64,000 nucleotides of DNA, taken from the NCBI GenBank assembly GCA_016859345.1, contig CM029118.1, positions 27,532,501 to 27,596,500 on the forward strand. Reading direction: 5' to 3'. Source of the DNA: Istiophorus platypterus. Its lineage: Eukaryota; Chordata; Actinopteri; Istiophoriformes; Istiophoridae. The notes beneath the pieces are model-generated. The model ran no database searches, was not told the origin of the DNA, and was given only the letters and a program-made list of their open reading frames with translations. Below, piece by piece: positions 46,771-58,482 of this stretch. Made by a program: the position numbers and the translations under genes. Every line of letters begins with the position of its first letter. The first letter of the stretch is position 1.

Positions 46771-48016
46771 ACAGACAGTAACTGAATAACTGTCTACTTA
46801 TTAGTTTTCCACATGTAAAGAGAGAAAGTGGTAGCACCAATGTAAAGAGCTCTTCAACAGAAACAGTATACTGATAAGACATCAATATTACTTACTGCAA
46901 CACAATAAAAGTGAGTGTCCCTTAAAAAATAAAAAGACTTCTGCAAGACTAGTGTCATGAAAATGAACAGGTGCATAGCAGTGCCTTTCTTTTCCTAAGA
47001 CTCTCTCTCTGCAAACCCCATCCTCCTGCCCCTCTCCCACCTTAGCTTTAGAGGAGGGCCTTCCCCATGATACCTCCAGATTGCACTCATAACAATGTGA
47101 CTGAGCCCCAATGCAGGGATCCACATTTTCATATCTGAGGCAAGTGATAGATGAGGCAATCTGAACACATTTTGCTGAGAGATACATCAGCAGGCAGACA
47201 GGCCCAGATAAAGGAAAAAGAAGACTGGGCCCCAATTGTCACCCGTCCGCTGCTTCATGGATATATAGTGGCTCCCCCAGGACCAATAACTCAGATACAT
47301 ATTCAAAAGGTACAACAACAGTGTGCCACCCCAGGGACAGATGCTAAAGCAGCTAAAACAAAAAGCTGTCCAGGATACTGTAGTCTCTGCTCCCTCTACT
47401 AACCTTCCAACACTAGCTTACAGGCTTAATGGCTGGTGCTCCTTAGGCTTACTGTTGACTAAATTATGGCCTCCTAAAGGTTGTGTGGTTGTTTTTCCTG
47501 GTAATGTTTTGCCAACTAACATCTTCCAGTGCAATTTAAATATCCTAAATGCTAGTGATGAATATGAATAATTTATAGCCCATAGAGACTGTCATTTAAT
47601 GAAACTATTGGTGATTTGACCTAACAAATTTATCAATGTCTAATCTAATTTATTAAACACACTGCAGGGTCAAAACCCTTTCACCCATTTATCCTTGTCA
47701 GAAAGTGTAAGTGCGAAGAAAAAATACACTCTTGGGCCTTTTCATGTTGTCTCAGTGGTGCTGAAAATGTTGTCAGCTAACTCACTGTACACTGGAAATA
47801 ATTGAAGCACTGTCAGGCTACCAAGAGAACAAAATTAACCAACTACAAGCACAGCCAAGCAATTGGACTGACTTATCTTCATCCCTCCTGAAAGTCAGTG
47901 AGATGTGGGTCACCATCTCAAGAAACCATTGATTTTTGCCCTAAAACACATAGTTTGACAAAAACTTTAGTTCAGAATGTGGCTTGCAGTGCTTTTCATC
48001 AGTACATAATGCAGTA

Positions 48017-48202
48017 CAGTGGTTGCCAAACTAGGGGTGATGACTCCAATAATTTTACCTTATTCTGGTAAAATAATGAAAAAGATCACTTTTCAGTGAC
48101 ATTGCCTGCAAACAGGGATGAGGATGCACAAGCAGATACTGATATGTTATGAGGGGGAAGGAGATTTTAAGAGGTGACAAGCCCAAAAAGTTGGGACCAC
48201 TG
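48017..48202 (+). mobile_element. hAT-like MITE (family D), 186 bp
   Basis: The left end CAGTGGTTGCCAAACTAGGG and the right end AAAAAGTTGGGACCACTG are imperfect inverted termini of the type CAGTGGTTCCCAAC, typical of non-autonomous hAT elements. The interior has no ORF. The 8-bp flanks (ATGCAGTA, CTGTGAGA) do not match, so the target duplication has decayed or the ends are slightly off. A fragment of the same family is at 11450-11545. Confidence 0.65.
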
Positions 48203-51200
48203 CTGTGAGAGATTCTGTACAATACACTGATATGGCATAGAATTCATAGATATGAATACCTAGAAGTATAAATATGATAACATTTTTGTATTCTCAAGCC
48301 CCCATGAACAGCTGGGACAGGGTAGGAGTAGTTACCAAAGTTGGAACTGTATGTCATGTGACACTTTGGGACCTGAAGAGATTTTCTAACAAATGACTGT
48401 GAAGCCGTGAAGAAGTTCCTTAGCATCCCACACATTCACATAGTGTTTTTCGAAGACAAAATTTGAGCTTTCAGGTCCAATTTATCACAGTAGTTCAACC
48501 ACACATCGTGTGTATGGGCTGGGCATCCAAGAAGGAAACATGAGACAGAAGCGTAATGTTTGTAATTCCACATTAGATTTGATATGTTCTTTAGTTCCTG
48601 CAGATTAATTTGTTTAGGCATCTTATTTCTCTTTCTCAACTGTCTCGTTACACTTTCTGTACATTTGGATGTGTAATATGTTGAAGTCTATACTAGCATA
48701 TTGTCATAATAAAAATAAAGTAATAATAAGTAAACAGTGAAACTTATAAGGAAGCCAATCACTTATTTCCAGAGGGACTCACTGCTATGTCAGGAAGGAG
48801 TTATCAGAACAATTTGTCATGCAATAATGCCTCTAATGCCTATCAACTGGATGTAAGTCAGTACAGTACATTTAGTGGTCTCAACTAGCAGGCCTGGTGC
48901 TCTAAAAAAGTCCCTAATTAATCAGAAGTAGGAGGAGTTCATGATCAAACACTTTAAATCTCCAACTTGACAATATGAATTTGGGAACACTTTGCTTCAC
49001 AACAGTTTACCCTGGGAAATACAAAGAAAATAAATGGCCCTAAAAGTAGATTTTTGAAAAGAGATACTCAAAAAAAACGTCACTTTCTCCTCACTTCCAG
49101 ACAAGCTTAAAAATGGAGCCAGGACCTTCAGAACATTTCCTGATGCATAAAAAATTTGTGAACTGCTCATTTAACTAATTTTAGCAAGTTCACTGATAAA
49201 TTCTTTAAACCGGCTCTTAAGTTTGAAATGTACTGTGGGAGACTCCCAAGAGCTTCAGCACATGCAATAGAGCAGCAGGCTTTTCAAATCAATACGCATA
49301 TGAAACTGCATTACCATGCAATGATAATGTAACTTTGACAAAAATGATGTTGACTGTGATGGATTGCCTGTCTTAAGCAAGTCTGCAAGATGATGTTCAT
49401 ACAGTACTGAAAAAGGACATGCACAGTCAGTGTGAGCCCACACAGCTGTAAGGCTCCTCTGTCCTTTTCCTGGGACCAAAGAATATACAATATGAAAAAA
49501 AAAAAACAAACAAACCCTTTTTAGATGCAAACTGGCCCACATGTGGATCTAGTTTTATATGTCCCAGACAGGTTATACATCTTAATTTCCAAGCCACTCT
49601 TGATCTATATAGTCATAACAGTATCAAAATGTAGATGTCATCATGATACTGATTTTTGTTGATGAATGTTAATGTTGAAGCCCCCAAGTACCCTGTTTCA
49701 AATCTCAAGTGTTTCTTTAAAACAATAAAAACCAGCCTAAATAAGCAATAATGAATCTATGAGGTTAGAAAAACCTCCTTTATTATACTTAATAAAGAGT
49801 AAAACAGCAAAAACCAAGCTAATGTAATTCATTTGGATTATGTGGATATGGTAGGATCATATTCTGTTTACAGTAGCAAAATAATCCAACAAAGAATAAC
49901 TGCTTTCACATTTAAATTTTAAAGCCACAATAAAATGGTTTATAACTTTCATAATTAGTGGTAGTTCAGATTTAACTGGGTAACTTCAAAGTGGGCATGG
50001 GTAGCAAACATTCCTAACCACACTGGAAGAAATGTGGAGTCAGTAAACTCTTAACCAGTGTTAATTTTGCAGAAATATTCTGTTCTTGTAAAGAGATATA
50101 TTTATATCATATATCATATTATATTTTCAGGAACCTTTAAGACCTCTTCTAAATGTTGACATATTTCCTATTCAAGACCACTGTTAAACATCAGTGAGCA
50201 TTCATGACAGGCACACCATAGACTGAAAAACTATAGTATACATTAAAATGATTAGGAATAAAAATGCTCTTCCTTTAATGCTGTATCTTTCTAACTTTCC
50301 CTTTGTATGAAGTCATCATTGAGTAGTCGAGTGGATGAAAATGCTCCCCCTGACCTGCCAGAATGTTTTATTTCAATGTTGATAATTGGCACCTTTGAGT
50401 ACATTTCTGTTCTTTTGATTAAACTGTGTGTAGGAATATCGATGTTGGTAGTAAATTCCTCCAGACTTGCTGCCTTGACAGACAAGGACTGACAGCAAAC
50501 AAAAAGCCATCAAATTAGAAAATGAAAAAGCCATCCACCTTAAACGCTTTGGTTCTTCCCCAGTACCTTTTATAGTAATTACAAAATATACAATTGAGTT
50601 GCAGCCATCAAACGATTTTTCTGCCAGTACCATCATGGAATGATATTCCAATTTTATGCTCTAGTACCCTAAAAGACTGCAACAGATAAAAAGCGTGCTT
50701 GTAACATTCTCTATATGATTATGATACTCTCTAGTGTGTACACTTAAATCACTGTGAAAAAATAGGAAATAGGAATAATTACATTATATAAAATAATAAT
50801 AATAATAATAACTCTAAGCATGTTGCATAATGACCGTCATCGTTACTTTAGAAAAGTACATATATAATGAAACATTGTAATTGGAATACATTCTGCAATG
50901 CAATTTGAATGAATTAAAAGGAGAGATATGGTTTTATTGGTTTCTATTTCACTTTGGGAGTTTTTACTGTAGTAATATGAGTTTAACTATGAAACAGAAA
51001 ATATCAAAGAGCTGCCCTGCAAAAGACCTCTGCTATTTGACTGTGATGTTATCTGGAGCTGCACTTTTACTGGCTTATTCCTTTAAAACACAGCTTTATA
51101 GTTTTGTCTGTCAAAGTTAGTACAACTAATGAAGTTATTAAAGCCGCACTGGCCACAAAACTCTTCAGAGTGTTGGCAAAATCTTCTCTTACTTTTAAAA

Positions 51201-51844
51201 CCCATCAAGACATTCTTTTTACTCTGACTGGATGCCTATGGTTTAAAATTTGTCCTAAGTGATGAGCTTCAGTCCTGATCTCTTGTGTCTTTCCTTGTGT
51301 AATTTGGTGTAACCGAGTTCAGCCAGGCACCACTAAAACTGAGTAGTTAAGCACCCCTTTTACTTGGTATGGTGTTGTGTGGTAGTGTTGGAACAGAACG
51401 TATGCACTGGTTAGTCATACCGTTGGCTCACCGCAGGCAGTTTAAACTCAGCACAATAAAGATCAACAAGTTATATTAGCACAACGGCTATCCAGTTTTG
51501 TTACAGAGTGTACTTTTTCAAGTTATATGAGGAGCAATTTAACACAATGGCATGCATTATAATATCCAATTGCTATAAAGCTTAGCATTATATGTCACAA
51601 AATGAATATGTTCATATGGTAAAAAAGAAATACTGATATAAATTCACTTCACTTGTACAGAGCACAGAGCGGAACAGCCAACTTGGCCACATCTCTCATC
51701 AACTAGCAAAGCTGTGCAGCTACACTACCAAATTTACAGTGACTACTATGGGAAGGTGATCATGAAACACTGAACCCACACTATTGGATATATAGCAAGT
51801 GGAATCGCACACTGGACAAAACTTAACACATCTGACTAACATTT
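48203..51844. other. non-coding stretch, nothing recognised
   Basis: About 3.6 kb of unique AT-rich sequence, with poly-A at 49495-49506 and an AAT run at about 50792-50809. The frames 49255-49542, 50373-50651 and 50881-51120 lack domains and splice context. Confidence 0.5.
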
Positions 51845-52067
51845 AATGGAACAGTTCAACATTTTAGGGACATTTTAAGTTGTTACTACTCCCATGTCCT
51901 TATGCACTGTATTTGAATGTCAGCATAAAGACTGGAAACATGGTTAAATGGTTAGTCCGGCTTTGTCCAAAGATAAAAACAAAAACAAACAAAAAAACAT
52001 CTGCCTACCAGCACCTCTCAAGTTCACTAATTAACTTAACTATTATATTCAGTTTGTATCTCTGTGG
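51845..52067 (-). repeat. dispersed fish repeat family B, copy 3
   Basis: Begins AATGGAACAGTTCAACATTT, then TCAGCATAAAGACTGGAAAC, GTCCGGCTTTGTCCAAAG, CTACCAGCACCTCTCAAGTT and CACTAATTAACTTAAC. The reverse complement of 52882-53065 contains the same blocks in the same order. No coding capacity. Confidence 0.7.
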
Positions 52068-52881
52068 AAAAAAAAAGAGATGTTTTATAGAGTTACATGC
52101 TGGATTACCATAGATTCTCATATTAAAAATATGAGTGTCAAATAATAGACCAGTGCAAACAAATAAAGGAGTTTTTTTTTCTTTTTTTTCCCCAGAAATA
52201 GCTGTTACATCCACTTTTTTATTCTAAACTTTTTTTGTCCCCATCCTTACTTAAGCTGCCACTATTGAAAGTCAACACTTTTCATAGAATCATTAAAAAC
52301 CTCTGAACTCGGGCAAGGCTGAAATACTTTTAATGTGAAAAACATGCTACAATTATTGAGTTTCAGTCACTGTGGCTTAACATCATTCCGGGAAAATGGT
52401 AAAGTGAAAGGACTCTAAATAAATGGTGAATGAAAACTGCATTTCTATTAAAAAGATACTGAGTATGACTGCTGTTGTACCGATACAATTAGTGCTGTGG
52501 AAATGTACTTATTGTTTAATTTATCAATACAGTAGGTAAACATGGAGGAAGCTTTGAGTTTGCATTAAATGGGAAGCAGATGAAATTAGGTGTAAAAGCC
52601 TGCCGCTAACGTGAGCCTAATATAAATTCAAATAAAAGACTGGTTCACACTCCCATTGAGGTAAATAAAGGCCAGAGTCACTGTTCAAGAATTTAATGAG
52701 TCTTGATGTTACCATGAGGTTACCAGGCTGCCAACAGAGACAAGCAAAAGTTCAGCAGATAACCAATCATAAACCCACAAATATTATTTTTTTCACATTG
52801 AATTTTACGGGGATTAAATAAATGAGATATAACCTGGCGATTGTTTAATCTAGAGGTACTGGTACATGGATTTCAATACCA
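52068..52881. other. non-coding stretch between two family B copies
   Basis: T-rich run at 52171-52191. The part 52540-52700 (GTTTGCATTAAATGGG, GCCTAATATAAATTC) is repeat-free with POU/homeodomain-like words and might be regulatory. No gene. Confidence 0.45.
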
Positions 52882-53065
52882 TTGGACAGAGTCAGACTGG
52901 CTGTATCCCCCTATTTCCAGTCATTTTTCTAAGCTAAGCTGACTGGCTGCTGGCTGTAGCAGAACATATAGGAACTGTATCATACAGGTATGAATCTTTT
53001 CTACTGACTCTCAGCAAGAAAATCAGTATTGTGTATTTCCCAAAAATATCAAACTAGTCCTTTAC
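52882..53065 (+). repeat. dispersed fish repeat family B, copy 4 (opposite orientation)
   Basis: TTGGACAGAGTCAGACTGGC, CCCCCTATTTCCAGTCATTT, CTAAGCTAAGCTGACTGGCT, GCTGGCTGTAGCAG, CTCTCAGCAAGAAAATCAG and TATTTCCCAAAAATATC, then AAACTAGTCC. This is family B in forward orientation, ending at the expected 'aactagtccttta' terminus. Confidence 0.75.
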
Positions 53066-54469
53066 TCTGGGCTATCAAGAGTGACAGGGAACGGATGTGA
53101 GGGACAGTCAGACATTAGGGATTTCAAATAAATATACTGTGACCTGTAGAGGTGAAAAATTGTAGTACACTTTCATTTGATACCTAAAAATTAAAAGTAC
53201 AGCCTATTATTTTACTTAAATGAAAGATCTACATTGTTTTTGCAGTGATGACATTATTCCAAACTGAGACAGAGTAAAACTGCAAAAAAAGAGTCACCAC
53301 GTCCACATCGTTGCGAGGGCACTCACATGCTGACCTTTCTGTGCAGTTTCAGATAAGTTTAAAGTGATTCATTAACCGTCACACAGCCAGTGGACAAACT
53401 ATTATGTACCCTTGTTATTGCCATGGGGCAGAAAGATCATGTGAAAAGGGTAAAAGCCATATCCCTTACTGATTCCACTGTTTAAATTATTTCAGTCACA
53501 AAGAAGGAGAAGTAGATGGAGAGCAACAGACAGTTACGGAGGGATTTTTGAGCTCTGACACAAATCCGATGTGGTGTGCAAAATGGTTTAGAACTGAAGA
53601 TACAGGGTCACAGTTCTCTTTCCAGATCTATATGTGCATTCACTGGGAATTGGAATAATTTTACTGTCTAGAATATATTCAAATTATTCCAAATATATCC
53701 ATGACGTTTCATTTACATGGAGATTTAATTGGACAATATTTACATTTTTCCCATAGTGCTCCAGTAAGGCAAGACATTTTCTGTCTGTACAATTTAGTTA
53801 TATATTTGACTCAAACCCTTTTAAGTTTGAGTTTTGTAATATAATTTTCAGTATGCTCCTCTATCTACTGGCAGAGGTTTGGTCATTACAGGAACCTTTA
53901 AAGTAAATTAAATCTTTCCAGCTGAAAGGAAATTTGCCACAGTTATGCTTAAGATGTGAAGTTGTGGATGGCATTTGCATCAGCCCTCTTGCTACTATTT
54001 TAAAAAGATCAGTGGTGCCTTTTCAGGGTCTTACTCTTTCATGCAGCCTCCTAAATGTTTTGCAGTATTGCACAGATTCCTGTTTAGAATCAGTTTCCAA
54101 TAGCAGTTCTAGTGATGCTTTCTCTTCCCTGATTATGTATAATAATGGTGTAGGCTATTAATTGTTGTAATACAGTTCTTTTAATTTAGGCTGTAGCCAG
54201 CAGCTTGAATATTTCACACCAATGGTTGCTCCAAGGCTGCAACATTTCTATATTAACAATTGAATGAATGCATGCATATATAAAGGGGTTGCTTATAGTG
54301 ATGAACTTACTGATCAGGGAATAATCACCCAATTCTACAGTCTAGGAGTTTTCTTTGTGGCTTTTATTTTATTGTTTTAGTTTTGTGTCCCGCACATTGC
54401 TGTTTTATGTCCCCCTCACCATTTTTTAAGTGGTTTCTAGTCATAGCAAGTTTTCAGTGAAGAAGCTAT
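53066..54469. other. non-coding stretch, nothing recognised
   Basis: AT-rich sequence. A strip at 53160-53290 has AAAAGTACAG-type words that could be a very eroded 'AAGTA' family piece. No ORF of interest. Confidence 0.45.
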
Positions 54470-54616
54470 AAAAACCCTGCACAGCAGACAGATTAAGTTA
54501 GCAGCTAAAGAGCCAGACATTTTCCTCAGAAGTTGGCCGAAAACAGAACTAAAGATGGAGGGAATATTAGATTAGGTCAAATGATGTTAAAGTTGCTCCG
54601 TGTCTGTTAAATGAGT
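54470..54616 (+). repeat. dispersed fish repeat family G fragment
   Basis: CCCTGCACAGCAGACAGATT, AAGTTAGCAGCTAAAGAGCC, AGACATTTTCCTCAGAAGTT, GGCCGAAAACAGAACTAAAG and AAAGTTGCTCCGTGTCTGTT match, from memory, a dispersed repeat common in percomorph genomes. It is the only copy here that I can see. No coding capacity. Confidence 0.55.
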
Positions 54617-56261
54617 AAAAAAGCAACGGTTTACTAAAATGTTTGCCATATCATATACAGTAGGTCATTATATTTACCGCTTATTTATGCAGCCAAATGT
54701 CCAAAAAAATAGATAAATAAATAAAACCTCATTTTTGATTTACGAGATGTTTTAAAGACCTAACTATAATCATACCCTAACCCTGGTTTATTCGGCTTAA
54801 CAACATTCCTGTAGCTCAAACGTGGGACACAGCTATAGTCATTTCAAGTTTAATTGTTGCAATTTATTTTAGACTGGCAGGTTTTTCACAGTTATGCATT
54901 GAATCTTTTCCATGCAGTACCACACTTATCAGTTCTTTAGCACATTCACAATGAAATCACTGACGGTATAATCATTCACTCTACTAATTCAGTTATTACT
55001 TGCTGTTTCAAATAGCTAAATTTAAATATATTTGTTGTTTTTTTCTCCTTTTTTCCTGCTCTGTCATTGGGCTTTTTTTCATGTCACTCGCACATGATAA
55101 TTTGTTTTAGTATGGAGAGCTCTTTACTGTCTTTTGTATGACTACTTAAAACCGTCTTTTTTTCTATTATTGATACTATATAGTGCAGTTCCAATGACAC
55201 TGTGTTTTACTTTTGAAACAACAGTACTCCACGTTGTCTTACCATTACATTAAAAATGTGTACAAATTCAGAACAAATTCTGAGCACACTGAATTAGTAT
55301 TCCTGAAAGACTCCAATTAAAAACAAATTCAAATGGGTTTGATAGGTCTCCTGATTTTTAAAGCAGAGAAGTATCCTGGAGCACAGCTCAAGTTCAAATG
55401 AGGGGGAAAAAGGCGAAGGGAGGAAACAGTAGGAGGGAGAAGTGTGAACCTTTAGCTCCAGTTGCCGCCGAGTCTGAGAGGCTGCCAATGTGAAAAGGCC
55501 TGGCTGTGAATTCCCCACTGGGATGGGCTTGGTCCAGAGGGAATGCAAGCCAATCTCCAGCCTGATCTCCTACCTGGGAACAGCTGCAGCCTCCATCTGC
55601 CAGCTCTTCATGGTAGCTACCTGAGGGAAGTGTGCTCCACCCCTCTATTTCAGGAGAGAGCCTCCTTTGGTATGACAGAGAGGGATTTCAGGGTTTGATG
55701 AAATCAGTCGGACTCCTTCCCTAGTTGTCTGCTAATATGTGTGCATGTCTTTTCTGGTGGAATGCACACTGACACAAGAAAAAAACATAGACACAACACA
55801 CTATACCATCTCCTTCAGGAATGATCTTAATCAGGATAAGGTCGGAACCGGAGTAAGCGGTGCCCAGATTTCAGTCTAATCTTTCCAGTTAATGGGGCAT
55901 GTGAACACCTCAGAAATTTTCAGGCTTTTCAAACAGTGTGTGTTGGTCAACAGATGCAGTAAAGCGAATGTCATGTTTACAAAGCAAGCACCATGGTGCA
56001 GTACAGTTGAGACGCAAGTAGCAGGCATTACTCACTGAATCCAAGAATGTCTTACTTCTGCAATAGAGTGAAAATATTGTCTTAGGTTTATTCCTTCCAC
56101 TAAATAAGGTCATTTGTGCTGAGTTTAATTAATGCATATTTAAGCCAATGTTTGCAATTTGTATCAAACAAATCAGCTCTCAAGTGCTGCCTATGACCAA
56201 GTATCTAGTGTCCTTGCTTGCTTATCATCTCGTTATTCACAAAACTATTCATGAAAACAGG
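54617..56261. other. non-coding stretch
   Basis: A GC-richer strip at 55430-55680 stands out from the AT-rich surroundings. It includes a pyrimidine tract plus CAG at about 55656 with a donor-like site 16 bp on, but has no convincing exon. The minus-strand frame 55294-55548 crosses it without a domain. A run AATCAGGATAAGG near 55830 is the only motif of note. Confidence 0.45.
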
Positions 56262-56702
56262 TGTTTCTCCCTTACCCCTGTGTCTCCTGTTCTCCCCTGT
56301 CTGTCTGTCTCTCTCTGTATATGTGTGTCTGTGTTGTGGGTGTGGCACTCCTCAGTCTCTCCCACCTTCCTTATTGCCAAGCTGCCGGCACACCTGCAAT
56401 CCATCTACTCAGCAGCTCAGCAGTATATCTGCAGTGGTTTTTTCATGCCCTCTTTGCAAAATTGTTTTTTTCAGCCAATTTAGAATTATGGATTCAAACT
56501 TCAACTCTTGCGTGTTCTCAGACCCCACCTCCTCAGCCCTGCCTCTACAGACACTAACTTCCCTCTGCCCTCTGCATCCACCTGCCAGAATCTTCATTCC
56601 CCTTTGACCTTCATTTCTTGTGACCGAGAAATAAACCTTCTCTTTTTCTTCCCCAACTCTGAGTCAGTGTTCTGCTTGTAGATTCACCATTTGATTGTGA
56701 CA
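56262..56702 (+). repeat. 5' LTR of the gypsy remnant (start tentative)
   Basis: It ends GATTGTGACA at about 56702. The stretch CACACCTGCAATCCATCTAC followed by CAGCAGTATATCTGC is the conserved interior of this LTR type as I remember it. AATAAA lies 70 bp before the end. The left boundary TGTTTCTCCC is the best TG start upstream, but no target duplication confirms it. Frames of up to 129 codons across it (56148-56607) are not genes. Confidence 0.6.
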
Positions 56703-56718
56703 GAACAATCTGGCCACC

Positions 56719-57040
56719 ATGAACCTAGCGGGCGCTAACTCCCTCCAGGCATCGCTAGTCAAGGCGTTCTTGTGGGATAGCACAACCAGATACTCATGGA
56801 GAACCACTAGACCCTATCGGCCTATGTGACTGAGATCAGCAATCGGTTGTAAATGGTTTGCATGCAACTCAATCAGCTGAAATTAGGGAGGTATTTGATC
56901 ATCCTGTCTAAAGTAAGAGAAACTTCCAAGAACTTACTCTCTCTCTGCCAGGGATTCCTTAGCGTAGCAGAATATTATGGTGAATTTTGGGCATTAGCCG
57001 CTGATTTGGGGTGGAATTATAATAATTAGATGGATGACTG
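56719..57040 (+). pseudogene. gag remnant of gypsy element
   Basis: Starting at the ATG (56719) after the leader, translation in shifting frames shows a gag N-terminus with an 'HNQ-LMENH' block near 56790 and a 'VAEYYGEFWALAADLGWN' block near 56965-57020. The latter corresponds to the conserved gag motif of fish chromovirus gypsy elements. Stop codons at several places and a break at about 57040 end the similarity. Structural role lost. Confidence 0.7.
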
Positions 57041-57134
57041 TCTGGTCCTTTCACACACCAGACCGTGCCCTTGCTTCTTTTCCTCTCCAGTAACCATCAT
57101 GAACAGATTTAGTTTCACTTCATCTCCCCTCCTA

Positions 57135-57600
57135 ATGCTCTTTTGGTCCTTGGTCAGCCCTGGTTAGGACAATGCAATCTCCACCTTGACTGGCCCACCG
57201 GGAAAGTAGTGAGTTGAAGTTCTTTTTTTCATTCCTCATGCCTGCAGTCCACCTTTCCCCCTGCAAAGTCATTTTCTCCTCACCACTTTTTTCCTCCTTA
57301 TTTATTCACTGTTTTTTCCAGAATATAATGATCTTGGGGAGGTTTCAGTAAAGAAAACAACCTCTCTAAGTATTGCATACCATCTAGTCTGGATACAGGA
57401 AGGAGGTAAGTAGAAGATGGCATTCAACACCCCGCTTGGTCACTTTAAATAGCTCGCCATGCCTTTCAGTTTAACCAGTGCCTCCTTTGTATTCTAGGCT
57501 CTCTTGGAAGGCATTTTCAGTTATTTCCTCAACTGTTTCATCTTTGTTTATTTAAATAACATATTTATCTACTCCCAAAACCTCAAAGAACACATCCTCC
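57135..57600 (+). pseudogene. protease tail and reverse transcriptase remnants of gypsy element
   Basis: A protease C-terminal block (short motifs LVLGQPWL, HLDWPTGKVVSW) lies at about 57140-57215. An RT N-terminal block with a 'DLGEVFS' motif follows at 57325. After a deletion junction near 57410, an 'AFNTPLGHF' block (57421) leads into the palm region, where the catalytic YLDD box is altered (VYLNN near 57552). Catalysis would be lost even without the stops. Confidence 0.75.
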
Positions 57601-57639
57601 ACATCTGTCAAGTTCTTCTAGGGCTCCTGTAAGTTGTTA

Positions 57640-57891
57640 AGGCAGAAAAGCACAGACACTGGGGTGGGAACAGTCTTCTCCCATTGCTCCATCCTAGGCA
57701 ATAAACACCATCTTTACACCATCCATCCATTCAGTGTTTGGACTGACCATAAGAACTTAGCATACACCCAAACTGCTAAATGTTTTAACTGGCAACAAGC
57801 TTGTTGGCCCAGTTTTGGTCAATTTAATTTTACCCTCACCTTCCATCCTGGCTCCAAGAATGTTAAACCAGATGCTGTGTCTTGCCAGTGA
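57640..57891 (+). pseudogene. RNase H remnant of gypsy pol
   Basis: An open stretch of about 85 codons includes 'DTGVGTVFS' at its start (RNase H beta-strand with the first Asp context), a deleted middle, then VWTDHKNLAY, the signature of the gypsy RNase H end, and FHPGSKNVKPDA, the linker toward integrase. The middle deletion removes catalytic acidic residues. Its survival as an open frame is not evidence of function. Confidence 0.8.
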
Positions 57892-58109
57892 GTCTCCAAA
57901 GAAGCCTCCTCCAACTCCGCCACCTATCCTCCCATCATCCTATGTTGGCATGATAGGTGTCGGAGTGAGGCCAAGAAGACTCAACCTGACCCAGGTAATG
58001 ATCCTGTATTCGTCTCATCCCTGATTACTGACTTAGACCACACCCTTGCACCCAACTACCAACCAGGTCCAAAAGTTTTGCTTTCTGACCTGGTTGGTAG
58101 GATATTGCC

Positions 58110-58235
58110 TTAAAAATTTACCGAAAAACTTTCCATGTTACATTGCCAATTTCAAATTAAAAGCATATTCAGTCCTGCTTTTAAACTCAAGCTTCCAAGA
58201 TCCATTAGAATCCATCAGAGCCCAAACCTGATTCC
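58110..58235 (+). pseudogene. integrase C-terminal remnant
   Basis: In shifting frames the short blocks 'FKLKAYSV', 'LLLNSS' and 'RIHQSPN' match the 'IGPF-I..V.SP..V.L.LP...RIHPSFHVS' region at the end of gypsy integrase. The catalytic core is absent, deleted between about 58040 and 58110. It joins the 3' LTR fragment directly. Confidence 0.55.
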
Positions 58236-58247
58236 ACTAGCCCTTTG

Positions 58248-58368
58248 TGCCAGAATCCTCATTCCTTTTTCACCCTCATTCCCTGTAACCAAAAAGTAAA
58301 TTTTCTCTTTTTCTCTTCAAACTCTGAATCCATGTTCTGCATTTGGCTTCAGTAGTTGATTTTAACAG
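58248..58368 (+). repeat. 3' LTR fragment of the gypsy remnant
   Basis: About 120 bp aligns with 56583-56703: TGCCAGAATC, CTCATTCC, TTCTCTTTTTCT, AACTCTGA and TGTTCTGC blocks are in order, ending TTTTAACAG. Substitutions are frequent, so the element is old. The 5' two-thirds of this LTR is missing, replaced by a junction with integrase sequence. Confidence 0.8.
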
Positions 58369-58375
58369 ATATATC

Positions 58376-58482
58376 ATACATCAATATTTACTGGATGGAT
58401 TGCCACAAAACTTTGTACAAATATCCATAGCTCCAGAGGTTGAATCTAAATGACATTTCCTCTAGTGCTTGCCTCAGGTAAT
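58376..58482 (+). repeat. dispersed fish repeat family A, copy 5
   Basis: ATATTTACTGGATGGATTGC, CACAAAACTTTGTACAAATA, TCCATAGCTCCAGAGG, TTGAATCTAAATGAC and CCTCTAGTGCTTGCC follow the forward family A order. It abuts the gypsy 3' LTR, suggesting that the gypsy element inserted next to or into an older copy. Confidence 0.65.

Larger units (their letters stand above)
44452..48016. other. non-coding stretch with two motif-rich blocks
   Basis: No supported gene. The blocks 45300-45545 and 46540-46770 are listed separately. The minus-strand frame 46888-47235 (115 codons) has no domain, and 47151-47571 carries overlapping frames of no recognisable type. ATTT-rich sequence lies at 46235-46270. Confidence 0.5.
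56262..58368 (+). mobile_element. degenerate Ty3/gypsy (chromovirus-type) retrotransposon with both LTR ends and internal deletions
   Basis: The 3' part of a 5' LTR (to about 56702, with AATAAA at 56630-56635) is repeated at 58248-58367. About 120 bp align without large gaps, from TGCCAGAATC.TCATTCC to the terminal AACAG. The putative 5' LTR start at TGTTTCTCCC (56262) would give about 441 bp; this start is tentative. Directly after the 5' LTR comes GAACAATCTGGCCACCATGAA, the leader and gag start typical of fish gypsy elements. Coding remnants in order are gag (56719-57040), protease tail (about 57135-57215), reverse transcriptase (57320-57600), RNase H (57640-57890) and integrase C-terminus (58110-58230). 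Much of protease, RT, RNase H and nearly all of integrase is deleted, and the 3' LTR lacks its 5' part. Many stops and shifts make it non-functional. Confidence 0.85.

Noticed and set aside
46888..47235. Minus-strand 115-codon ORF
   Set aside because: No recognisable domain. Cys/Leu-rich composition arises from a pyrimidine-rich strip read antisense, and there is no convincing splice or start context.
56148..56607. Three overlapping plus-strand ORFs of 98-129 codons
   Set aside because: They lie within the 5' LTR of the gypsy remnant in three different frames and carry no domain.
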